Below, piece by piece: positions 1 through 7,787 of a stretch of 13,489 nucleotides of DNA; the stretch's first letter is position 1, and each line of letters opens with the position of its first letter. The stretch covers positions 1 through 13,489 of the forward strand of contig JAQIWT010000956.1 in NCBI GenBank assembly GCA_034696485.1, written 5' to 3'. The notes beneath the pieces are model-generated. The model did not search any database. It saw nothing but the letters and a program-made list of their open reading frames with translations, and had not been told where the DNA came from. This stretch comes from Isohypsibius dastychi (Eukaryota > Tardigrada > Eutardigrada > Parachela > Isohypsibiidae). The position numbers and the translations under genes are program-made.

Positions 1-158
1 GAAGCGATGTAGAGACGCGAGTCGAGAAGATGAAAAGTCAAGAAGTGAAAGTGAAGAAAAAAGTGGAGCTGAGATGTAAGTGCGCAATCCGAGGCCGAGC
101 CGAGTTATTATTAGAGTTAGGCGAGCGAGTGAGTAAGAGTAAGAATTGAGACGCGACA
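1..158 (-). repeat. 3' LTR, U3 end (partial)
   Basis: This stretch matches 10470-10627 base for base except at 78 (a here, t at 10547) and 148 (g here, t at 10617). On the element strand it begins TGTCGCGTC at 158, right after the polypurine tract, so this is the start of the 3' LTR; the rest runs off the window. Base 159 is also shared with the right copy, so the LTR could begin one base earlier. The sequence is rich in short purine runs on the plus strand. The final open frame of the element ends inside it at 117. Confidence 0.95.
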
Positions 159-390
159 ATCCCCCCTTTGAGGTTCGACGTCCTCGTCGAAATTAGGTGG
201 CGCGACGGAGGCGAGATGGATGTGGCCCGACGTTGCGTTCCGAAGATTCATAGGTGGGAATTTCCAGAGTCTCCGGATGGTAGAAATAGAGGTATTCCGC
301 ACAACGGGCTTGAACGAGACGATGTTCAATTCGCATTCAGCTAGAGCAACGAGAACCATAGGTTGCATTGGCAATCCCGTCGGCGACACC
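117..390 (-). CDS. Terminal open frame running through the polypurine tract into the 3' LTR
   Basis: This frame is open for about 90 codons from 389 (a GTG, no convincing ATG start) to a stop at 117, crossing the polypurine tract and 42 bases of the LTR. It overlaps the end of ORF Y (stop at 337) by 53 nt in another frame. It may be the true C-terminus of ORF Y, reached either by a third intron or after a frameshift mutation. On the element strand an intron-like 3' end (TTCTAAC followed by TTGTTCCAG) ends at 391, directly before this frame. The only phase-compatible donor I found upstream is weak (GTTCGA at about 453). Two possible N-glycosylation sites (NTS, NAT) are present. No domain is recognised, and it could be non-coding. 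Confidence 0.35.
161..169 (-). other. Polypurine tract (plus-strand primer)
   Basis: On the element strand this reads AAAGGGGGG, followed by AT and then the LTR start TGTCGC. A purine tract directly upstream of the 3' LTR is where RNase H leaves the primer for second-strand DNA synthesis in LTR elements. Its position and composition are as expected, and it fixes the orientation of the element independently of the ORFs. Confidence 0.9.
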
Positions 391-945
391 CTGGAACAAG
401 GTTAGAATTTCGGCTGGTTTGTTGCGAGCGAGTAGGCGGCGGTCGAACGCTTGAAGAACGGGTTTGTTGACAATTTCGACGTCCACGGTAAGGTCATGAG
501 GGGCCACTGGGGTGCGCGTAGTAGTCAAGGGTGCCCGGCGGACGCGATTGAGGGTCGGAAGTGTCCATCCGTAACGTCCGGGTTTATCGGCGATAATAAC
601 GTCATTGATCTGATCCCGAGCAATGCAATAATCCCGAAGAGCTCTGAACATTTGAATCTGCTCTTGGGATAGTAGAAAAATGGCGTTCACTGTTGAAGAA
701 GAAACACTCAAAACGCAAAAGGTGAAAAAGACAAACCATGGTGACGACATGATGAGGATCCAAACCGCTGATAATGACATCTGAAAATGAAATGAAACTC
801 TTCGGGGTTATATACTTCAAATAGGTTTGGCCATTCTATTCCAGGATGGGTGAGTAAGCGTCCTCACGTGATCAACCTCCGAGGCTCTTCGAACCATATG
901 GGGATAAACGCTGGGGTAGTGCACGTCACTAGACTTGAGTATAGA
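337..945 (-). CDS. ORF Y: extra signal-peptide protein downstream of env (likely spliced)
   Basis: The main exon is 780-337 (147 codons from an ATG). The ATG sits directly after a strong acceptor (TTTCATTTTCAG ending at 781). Residues about 1-32 form a signal peptide or anchor, with a hydrophobic core containing WFVFFTFCVL. A basic RVRR lies near residue 80 and an NAT glycosylation site is near the end. Upstream, 945-868 is open in the same phase across an 87-nt GT-AG intron (867-781, donor GTGAGG) and contains an in-frame ATG at 897, which would add ten residues. A further 66-nt candidate intron (1011-946, acceptor TTTCTTTCCAG) precedes it. I do not recognise the protein. The signal peptide suggests a secreted or membrane product made from a spliced subgenomic RNA. 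It may be an accessory glycoprotein or a captured host gene. Splicing is inferred. Confidence 0.5.
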
Positions 946-1156
946 CTGGAAAGAAATGATTAGACACCAAAAATATCACGATCACAAGATTTTTATTTTC
1001 TTTTCTTTTACAGACGGATCTGCTTGATAAAACACCACACTACATCCATGCTTAACTTTTTGCGGTAATGAGGAAATATTGAAAGCATTTTTTTTTGTAG
1101 TTTTTTTTTGAATTTTTTTTTTTTGTTTTTTGTTTTTTTTAATAATTTGCGAACAG
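946..1156 (-). other. Env-ORF Y spacer: homopolymer tracts and candidate intron
   Basis: Between the env stop (1157) and ORF Y there is an A-rich tract on the element strand (plus-strand T runs of 9 at 1101-1109, 12 at 1113-1124, 6 at 1126-1131 and 8 at 1133-1140). After it comes a stretch that is open in the ORF Y phase from about 1100 to a donor-like site at 1012/1011, then a candidate 66-nt intron to 946. The A-rich run could be a polyadenylate remnant or simple replication slippage. I see no other feature here. Confidence 0.4.
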
Positions 1157-3319
1157 CTAGTTTTTGATAGCTAACATGGGTTGTCGGTTTGGCCGGTGAA
1201 GCGAGGTTGAAGGTTTGTATTGTAAGCCTCCAAAGGACGATTGAAGATTCATCGGAATCATTTCCTGAATCGAAGGTTTTCGTCGGAATAAACGTCGGAA
1301 GATATTGAACTTGGCGGCCAGGAAGAGAAGAAAGAAGAGTGCAACAAGAGAAAGGATGATTCCCACCGGCAGCTTGATTTTCCAGACATAACCGTCGAAC
1401 CAGGATGAGATGTCCACGACATTACTTGTTTCTTGGTGGAAAGTCAAGGCGTCTTGTAGCGAGCTTTTACCGGAAACTGCCACAAAACCACTGAGTTGCC
1501 CAAGAAGCGAAAAGGCTGACTCGGGTGGGTTTTCGTGGGACCATATGGTCTCATCGAACTGATCTACATCGAACTTGTAGAGGGAATGTAACTTCGCGTG
1601 AGCGATTCGAGATCCTCTTCGTGCTTGAATCCAGCGGTCATTCTCAAAATGGAAGGTAACGCCTCTGACGTTGACGTATCCTTCACGCTGGGAGCAAGGC
1701 GAAAAAGGAATCAAAGAAAAACCGTCGGGCGAAATCGTGAAGTTTCCAGAAGACCTTTCTGTGATAAGCTGCGGGCCGCAATGATCACGAACTGTTCGAA
1801 AGGTTACTGTCACATTGCGGCACTGATAAAGGAGAGAAGTGTCTCCGTGGCTTTGAATTGACTGGCAACGGACAAGGCCCAGGTGTCGCGCTGCTAAAAT
1901 CCCACTTGAGGCAGAAAGTAGTTGAACCAACGTCACTTTGAGTTTTCGTTGGTTGCAGTCCAATTGGTGACGTTCACGTATTGCCAAATTCTCCCGTTCG
2001 GTGACCTCGTCTGAACGATATTGAAGGTGATGTTCAGGCGCATTCGGAACCATTATAGATGTTGAGCGCCCAGGTTGTCGCGGAACAAGGGGAATGACGA
2101 ATCGAGTAGAATTGGTCGAATTAGAAGAATCAGCTTGGAAAGAATCTGCCTGAAAATCGGGCATCCGAAGTGTTGAAGCCAAAGCTGAGAAATCTGGTGT
2201 AGGATAACGTGAGAAGTCATCCTGAAGAAAAGGCGTGGAGGTAATTTCCGAGGTCGATATGGAGTCCTCGTTTGCATTGGTGACATCATCGTCGGTTGGT
2301 TCTTCTGAAGTTGGCCGGGTGAACAACCTGCGGGGATCCGGTTCGGACCTGAGAAGATTTTGGATGATTTCGTTGTTATTTCTTCTGTCCTCTTCGGATA
2401 TTTGGCGACGTGTCCGGCGGCCCGTTAGACGATACTGAATATATGTGTGCTTGGTTGGGCCTTGAAGTTCGAACCATTTTGTTCTTAAACTCGGGCAGGT
2501 AAGATTCGCTTCTGTTGTTCCAAAGACGAAAGATAGTTGCCGTTCAGGGTCAGAGATGTGTTTGGTGCCATCATCGGCTTTCCAAACTGATCCGTGGAAA
2601 CTGGAGGTAATCTGAAAGTCACGTTCCTGTCGGTGTACAGGATCATTAATCGCCCATATAAAGGTCACATCACTTGAGGTACCAAAGCCATTACTCCGGT
2701 TTCCGTGCACCAGACCAAAGGCGGACACTTAAGGACATTCAGGGCACTCTTGTCCAATGGTTACCGTTTCGGTTCGGCAAGTAATGACCGAATCTGATTG
2801 AGTTGTTAGCCACTGACTGGCGGGTTTTGGGACTGCATCGAAGCTGAAGACCGACGGGCTAAGACGGGTCATCGGTTGACCGTAGCATGTTAAGGTTGTC
2901 ATTCGCCGACAATCCTCTGGAGAGACATACACAGGTTCTTCGGTGTACTCGGTGTTATAAGAACCCCAGAAAAACGTTCTGATTGACGCAGTTCGTTTTA
3001 CAGCTTTGCACGCATGGGCTTTGAAAGAATGAAGAGGTGGTTGAATGGTCAGCAATGTGTAGTTGACTAGTCGATGTGTTGGTGCAGGTGACATCACATC
3101 GCACTGACTAAACTCAAAGGTATCCACGAGACCAAGAAACTGGGTGTTGCCGGAACAGTCACAAAGGTCAACATTGAGGGCGTTGTTCAAAGGAACGAAA
3201 ATCAGAAGAAACGCGTAGACAATTCTTCTCGTTGACGAGCTTCCAGTCGGCGAACATCCCACTGCCGTAGAAGATTGGTGAAGTTTGGGCTTTGACGAAG
3301 CTGAGCAATTGTGAACCAT
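1157..3319 (-). CDS. env: Env-like membrane glycoprotein, interrupted by one in-frame TAA
   Basis: Two blocks lie in one frame: 3319-2732 (ATG start, 196 codons), a TAA at 2731-2729, then 2728-1157 (523 codons, no ATG at its start). Seen in order: a hydrophobic signal or anchor segment at about residues 33-47 (VYAFLLIFV), a cysteine-rich N-terminal domain, then in the second block a furin-like RRTRR (residues 104-108), several NxS/T glycosylation sites, a cysteine-bearing region, a membrane span at about 453-474 and a basic 49-residue tail. This is the layout of a viral entry glycoprotein, which LTR elements acquire to become retrovirus-like. The lineage is not clear: no hydrophobic fusion peptide follows the furin site, so a class I assignment is not secured. 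The TAA may be a nonsense mutation or may lie in a phase-compatible 75-nt GT-AG interval (2747-2673) with weak splice sites. The 5' end may also use upstream exons. Confidence 0.75.
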
Positions 3320-3682
3320 TGTTCCGGTCTTTGGTGGAATCGAGTTAAAACGTTGAGTATGACCAAATATTCTAACTCACCGGAATTGGATAATTTCTCT
3401 CCGATTATTTCGCTGAAAAGATTTCGGATTGAATTTCGAGAAGGTTGGATTTTCAAGAACTGTATGGTTTTACTCAGGAAAGAATTGCGATTCATGATTT
3501 TCAGAAATATAGTTTTGATCTGGTTCGAGTTTCAATGGCGAATGTTGTTCGTTCGAGTAAGGTTTGAAAATAACTTCCTCATGTGATCGGTTGTTGAGAA
3601 ATCGAACACGCTGTACCAGACAGTCCATATTAGGAGAAATTCGAGAATAGCTCGGTGAAGATGTCAGGTGGAATGTTTCCAA
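3202..3682 (-). CDS. ORF X: small exon-like frames between pol and env, possible env leader
   Basis: Two open frames, 3682-3470 (no ATG until 3628) and 3495-3202, overlap by 26 nt. They become one continuous frame if a 61-nt GT-AG intron (3473-3413, donor GA/GTAAAA, acceptor ATCTTTTCAG) is removed; both sides are phase 2. A second donor with full consensus (G/GTGAGT at 3380) is phase 1 and can join an acceptor at 3301 (TTGCTCAG), also phase 1, inside the env frame. If that 80-nt interval (3380-3301) is spliced out, these exons become the N-terminal leader of env; if it is retained, they encode a separate protein of about 145-150 residues ending at 3202. No known domain is seen and composition is mostly polar. 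The agreement of phases supports splicing, but no transcript evidence is available. Confidence 0.45.
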
Positions 3683-3906
3683 GTTCAGATATTTTGGTTA
3701 TTTTCAACGTAATGAGTGCGCGAAGCGGGGGTAAATTGAACTCGTTCATCATGCGACAAGTTGGATCACATGCTTATGCTGGTGACTTGCCAACATAAAC
3801 CCGAAATGTGTACGGACGTTTCTATATCCACCGAGAGTTGAAATTAAAATTAAATAATAATTTTTTTTTTTTTTAGTTTATTCGTACGAAAGCACAGTAG
3901 GGGTGA
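3683..3906. other. Pol-env intergenic stretch, no gene seen
   Basis: This 224-nt stretch separates the integrase C-terminus from the small upstream frames of env. It contains a run of 14 T on the plus strand (3861-3874, A14 on the element strand) beside an AT-rich segment. No open frame of note, no clear hairpin and no second purine tract are visible. It could hold an element-strand splice acceptor for env RNA, but I found no convincing one. Confidence 0.5.
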
Positions 3907-4539
3907 TTAAATGTTAGGTTGTTGGCGATCACGCAAGCGTTCAGAACGTCGTATTTCAGGTGTTTCGTCGACGTTAATCAAGTCTTCTTCCTCCGCATCG
4001 TCGACCGCAGGAGAGTCGTATTCGTCTAACAAGCTGGTGAACTCAGCTGGCAGCGGTTCGATTTCGTCATCTTCCCTTTCACGATATGGTTTTAGTCTCT
4101 TGACATGAACTGTTTGACGTTTCTTCCTCCCCCGTAAATTTTCAATCACATAAGAGATTGGTGATAGCTTTCCGATGACCTTGTAAGGTGCTTGCCACTT
4201 GTAAAGAAATTTTGTGCATAGGCCCACTTTAGTAACGTTATTCTTGTCATCGTTTTTCATGACGTCGGGAGGACATTTTAAAGCAACCAAATCGTTAACT
4301 TCAAATTCCGTGTTGGTGTGTTCGATATTATAATGAGGGGCATTTACGTCGAATTCCGCATTAGTTCTTATTTTTGCGATTTCCTGAGCTTCTTTTAACC
4401 AAGAATGAATTTCTTTCACAAATTTTTCGGGGTCATCTATTTGGTCATACCCTTCGTAACCGAATGCCACATCCATTGGAAAAACCGGTGGACGACCGTA
4501 AAGAAGTTCGAAAGGACTGAATCTCAGTCGTCGGACCAA
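3907..4539 (-). CDS. pol: Integrase C-terminal region, displaced frame
   Basis: This frame carries the end of integrase that the main pol frame lacks. It opens with FSPFELLYGRPP, the conserved block that follows the catalytic core in Ty3/gypsy integrases, and continues into a region with the character of the GPY/F module (WQAPYKVIGKLSPISYVIE). It ends in an acidic then basic tail. There is no chromodomain, so this is not a chromovirus. The listed start is only the first start-like codon after a stop (GTG at 4539); no independent translation start is expected, because in an intact element this would be continuous with pol. It is out of frame here because of the 59-bp insertion just upstream. 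Confidence 0.85.
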   Translation of the reverse strand: MVRRLRFSPFELLYGRPPVFPMDVAFGYEGYDQIDDPEKFVKEIHSWLKEAQEIAKIRTNAEFDVNAPHYNIEHTNTEFEVNDLVALKCPPDVMKNDDKNNVTKVGLCTKFLYKWQAPYKVIGKLSPISYVIENLRGRKKRQTVHVKRLKPYREREDDEIEPLPAEFTSLLDEYDSPAVDDAEEEDLINVDETPEIRRSERLRDRQQPNI

Positions 4540-4580
4540 TTTTGTAGCGAGTGGATTTTAACTGTGAGAAAAGGACTGAA
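4511..4580. repeat. 59-bp frame-breaking insertion with 11-bp direct repeat in integrase
   Basis: The 11 bases aaaggactgaa occur at 4511-4521 and again at 4570-4580, 59 bp apart. Both encode the same FSPF block of integrase, once at the end of the main pol frame and once at the start of the displaced frame. Removing one 59-bp period would restore the usual order of residues, so one period is an extra. Because 59 is not a multiple of three, it shifts the frame. A perfect 6-bp inverted repeat (gactga/tcagtc, 4515-4529) and a second short repeat (aattttgtag at 4539 and 4579) lie at the junction, which suggests template switching or slip repair. It is not an excisable GT-AG intron at that period. 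Confidence 0.8.
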
Positions 4581-7500
4581 TTTTGTAGTTTCCTGCTTGG
4601 CCGTATTAATTGCAAACGTAACATACGGCAGAGCGTCATCCCAGTTTTTCTGATTCGCATTTACGTAGTGTGACAAAGCTCTGCTGAGAGTTTGATTCAT
4701 GCGCTCACACAGGCCGTTAGCCTGAGGGTGATAAGCTGGCGTGATGCGATGTTGTACCGAGAAGAGCTGAAGAACGTGCGACATAAGGTTGTTTAGGAAA
4801 TGAGTCCCGCGGTCACTAACCAGGCAAACGGGTGCACCGTGTCGAAGTATGATCTGCTCTACAAAGAAATGAGCTGCCGCCGACGCTGTGGCGGCTTTGA
4901 CCGCTCGGGTCTCAACCCATTTAGTTAAATAATCGATCGCAACGAGAATGTAGATGTTTCCCCGTCGACTTCGAACTATGTGACCAGTGAAATCAATGCC
5001 AACTGTGTGGAAGGCTGAGAAGACCGGTATGGGTTGTAAAAACCCTATGGGTTTCGTTGAAGGTGATTTTCGCAACTGGCAACTCTGACAGGTAATGACA
5101 TACTGGTGAACCGAATTCAAACCTTTTGGCCAATAATACTTGTCATGGATCCGCTCGTACGTTTTGCTAATACCGAAGTGACCTGAATCGTCGTGCGCAT
5201 TTTGAAGAACCTGTTTTCGCAATACAGCCGGAATAACAAGCAGCAGCGATGTTTTGTTATCTCGAAACACAATGCGGTAAAGAAGATTCGAGCGTAGTGC
5301 AAAAGTTTTGGTTCTTGAACGGAACTGTTTTGAAAGAGGATCTGACAATATGTCAATTATTGGGCGGCAGAATGAATCTTCTTTTTGCATTTGGGCGACA
5401 TCGATGGTCGTCGCAATGAATAGCGGCAAGGTTAGAAATTGTGCAGCGACTATATTTCCGGACGAAGTATTCTCGTCATAGGGATAGCGAGAACAGAAGT
5501 CAGCGATTTGATTTTTTGACCCAGCACGGTGTTTTACTTCGAAAGTGTATGGTCTCAATCGTAGAACCCATCGAGCTAAACGATATTTTGGTTCTTTCAT
5601 TTTAAGAAGTCCAACCAAGGCAGAGTGATCAGTGACAATGGTGAACTTGTCACATCCTCCCAAATAAGAATCGAGTTTTTCAACAGCAAAAACCACCGCA
5701 GCGATTTCTAGTTCCACAGCTGCGTAGTTTTTCTCAGCAGGTTTCAGAGTTCTTGATGCGTAAGCTAAAACCCTTTTTTGGCCGTCAGCATCAACTTGAT
5801 GCAACACTGCCCCCAGACCGAGACCACTTGCGTCGGTCTCCAAAATTAAAGGTGACCCCCGTTTGTAATGAGTGAGAATTGGAACAGAAATCAGATAAGA
5901 CTTTAAAGTCTGAAAAGAATTTTTGTGATCTTGATTCCAGAAAAATACCGCATCTTTCTTTGTAAGTTGAATCAGCGGGTAAGCCGTGCCAGAAAAATCA
6001 GGTATAAATTTTCGGTAATAAGATGCTGCCCCGAGAAAAGATCGAACCTGATGTAAATCCGTGGGTTCTTTGAAATTCTTGATGGTTGCAATTTTCTCAG
6101 GATTGGGAGATATTCCTTCTGGTGTTATTAAATGCCCCAGAAATTTCAAACGTTGTGTGCCAAACTTGCACTTCGAATGCTTTAGTTTCAGTTTTGCGTC
6201 GGAGAAACGATGTAGTACTTCTTCAAGTCTTTCGAGAAGTTCTTCGAATGATTTTGCAAAAACGGTGACGTCATCAAGATAGACAAGGACTGTTTTCAGA
6301 ATCAAACCTTTCAGGACCTTTTCCATCAATCTGGAAAAAGTTGCGGGGGCATTTGTTAACCCAAATGGCATACGACGCCACTGATAAAAATTGTCAAAGG
6401 TAATGAACGCTGTTTTTTCGATCGAGTCGTCATCGACCAAAACATTCCAATATCCCCAACAGCAGTCCATCCCGCAAACCCAGGAAACCCCATCGAGTGT
6501 ATCAAGGCAGTCGTCAATTCTTGGAAGAGGAAAATTATCTTTTTTTGTGAGTGAATTCAGCTCGGTAAAATTTATGCACATACGTTTCGAACCATCAGGT
6601 TTAGGTACTAACAAGACGTTTGAGGCCCAGTCTGACTGGCTTTCTTCAATGATACCTTGTTCAAGTAGATCTTTGCATTCTTTTGTGATTATCTCCCTTT
6701 TCCACTCCGGATAACTTCGAAGCTGTTGTTTGAAGGGTTTTGCATCTTGCGTGTTGATTTTATGTTTTATGATACTCATGTCCCCTATAGGTTCGGCTTT
6801 TGAGGAAAATACGTTTTTGTATTTGAGAAGAAGCATAGTCATTTTCTCTTTTTGGTCGGAATTCATTTCTTCGCCCAGAACGAGTTGACTCACGAACTCT
6901 CCATCGGTTGGCGGAGCGACAGCTTCGCGGATCGGAACAAATATTGGACTATCGTCATCTTCGAGGAGAGATTTCGGAAACGAAATGAAGGTCGCGTCAT
7001 CTGTTGTGACGGACGAACTCAAAATTTCGGGAACTGGAAGAAAGTTATTCGGAACAGAGGTTTTACCGCAGGGGTCACATTGTTCTTGGCCAAGAACTTC
7101 ATCAGAAACGATTGAAATCTCATCAGGAACTACGGCAGCATCGGGTCGAGTGAGGCGCCTACTCGCCGAGCTGGTTCTCGCTGCAAAATCAGTATCGGGA
7201 TCGCTGATCAGGCTTTCCCGATCTGAAGATTCTTCAACAACTGGAGAAGCAAAGTCGTGCACACCTGCTCCCAAAGCCATTGCGGAATCGATCGAAGATT
7301 GCAGTCGAGGGTGAAGTACGGGAATTTTATTCCCACTGAAAAACTGAATTCTTATTCGTTCTTCATCAGGTCGGTACGGATTAATTAGTTCGAAATTCGA
7401 AAAATCCAGCAGAAAAGGGGTACGGGAAAGGTAAGAATTCCCGAACAAGATTGGTGTTGGCAAGCCGGAAACAATGCCGCACACTTCTTCAATTTTTGTA

Positions 7501-7778
7501 CCAAGTATACAAACAGTAATCAGACACGCTTGATCGATCGGTTGCAATCGACCGTCGGCCAACTGGATAATAGGCCCAGCCCAGGAATAAACAGGAATAT
7601 TGAATCTCGCCGGAAATGATTCATTTACAAGAGAAATACCCGCGCCGGTATCAAGGATGGCGGACAATGGCTCGTTATTCACCAAAATGACACAAGAGAG
7701 TGCACCCAGAGTAGAAGATGCAAAACAAATTGGTTGCAGTTCGGCCGTAGGCGGTAGAGCCTCTCCACCTACGGTCAC
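4524..7778 (-). CDS. pol: Pol polyprotein: protease, reverse transcriptase, RNase H, integrase (C-terminus lost)
   Basis: Numbered from the GTG at 7778, domains are: aspartic protease with DTGA at 43-46 and a later LFGN; reverse transcriptase at about 365-550 with motif A aspartate D438 and YLDD at 500-503; RNase H at about 645-760 with D649, E691 (or E689), D717 and D760; integrase zinc finger H862, H867, C897, C900; integrase core D929, D989 and E1025 with the standard 35-residue gap. The real entry is upstream by -1 frameshifting from gag at 7787-7781; the frame is open through that point, and the GTG overlapping the gag stop is only a formal start. Motif A reads DCCWGYW, an unusual form of the common gypsy motif. 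The frame ends about 16 residues after the FSPF block (residues 1067-1070) because of the 59-bp insertion, so integrase is truncated in this copy. The product would make cDNA from genomic RNA in particles and integrate it. Confidence 0.96.
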   Translation of the reverse strand: MTVGGEALPPTAELQPICFASSTLGALSCVILVNNEPLSAILDTGAGISLVNESFPARFNIPVYSWAGPIIQLADGRLQPIDQACLITVCILGTKIEEVCGIVSGLPTPILFGNSYLSRTPFLLDFSNFELINPYRPDEERIRIQFFSGNKIPVLHPRLQSSIDSAMALGAGVHDFASPVVEESSDRESLISDPDTDFAARTSSASRRLTRPDAAVVPDEISIVSDEVLGQEQCDPCGKTSVPNNFLPVPEILSSSVTTDDATFISFPKSLLEDDDSPIFVPIREAVAPPTDGEFVSQLVLGEEMNSDQKEKMTMLLLKYKNVFSSKAEPIGDMSIIKHKINTQDAKPFKQQLRSYPEWKREIITKECKDLLEQGIIEESQSDWASNVLLVPKPDGSKRMCINFTELNSLTKKDNFPLPRIDDCLDTLDGVSWVCGMDCCWGYWNVLVDDDSIEKTAFITFDNFYQWRRMPFGLTNAPATFSRLMEKVLKGLILKTVLVYLDDVTVFAKSFEELLERLEEVLHRFSDAKLKLKHSKCKFGTQRLKFLGHLITPEGISPNPEKIATIKNFKEPTDLHQVRSFLGAASYYRKFIPDFSGTAYPLIQLTKKDAVFFWNQDHKNSFQTLKSYLISVPILTHYKRGSPLILETDASGLGLGAVLHQVDADGQKRVLAYASRTLKPAEKNYAAVELEIAAVVFAVEKLDSYLGGCDKFTIVTDHSALVGLLKMKEPKYRLARWVLRLRPYTFEVKHRAGSKNQIADFCSRYPYDENTSSGNIVAAQFLTLPLFIATTIDVAQMQKEDSFCRPIIDILSDPLSKQFRSRTKTFALRSNLLYRIVFRDNKTSLLLVIPAVLRKQVLQNAHDDSGHFGISKTYERIHDKYYWPKGLNSVHQYVITCQSCQLRKSPSTKPIGFLQPIPVFSAFHTVGIDFTGHIVRSRRGNIYILVAIDYLTKWVETRAVKAATASAAAHFFVEQIILRHGAPVCLVSDRGTHFLNNLMSHVLQLFSVQHRITPAYHPQANGLCERMNQTLSRALSHYVNANQKNWDDALPYVTFAINTAKQETTKFSPFLTVKIHSLQNWSDD

Positions 7779-7787
7779 TGGTTTAAA
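7745..7787 (-). promoter_or_regulatory. -1 ribosomal frameshift signal between gag and pol
   Basis: On the element strand the heptamer T TTA AAC (7787-7781) lies exactly in the gag frame, in the X XXY YYZ arrangement. It is followed by CAG and the gag stop TGA. Slippage by one base moves ribosomes into the pol frame, which is open across this point. Six nt after the heptamer, bases 7774-7745 can form a 10-bp stem (CCGTAGGTGG with CCGCCTACGG, one G-U pair) with a 10-nt loop. The slip site, spacer length and stable stem match known -1 frameshift signals. The loop contains AGAG, and CTCT occurs downstream, so a pseudoknot is possible but unproven. Confidence 0.92.

Noticed and set aside
1021-1088. 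Alternative ATG-led frame (ATG at 1088 or 1049) reading through the ORF Y introns
   Set aside because: After splicing it enters a different phase from ORF Y and stops about 24 codons into the main exon, so it does not extend ORF Y.
4511-4580. The 59-bp extra segment in integrase as an intron
   Set aside because: The period that restores the frame does not start with GT and end with AG. The one GT-AG interval nearby leaves the wrong phase.
6985-7314. Plus-strand open frames opposite pol, including runs over 100 codons
   Set aside because: They are shadows of the pol frame: low-complexity, without domains, and antisense to conserved coding sequence.
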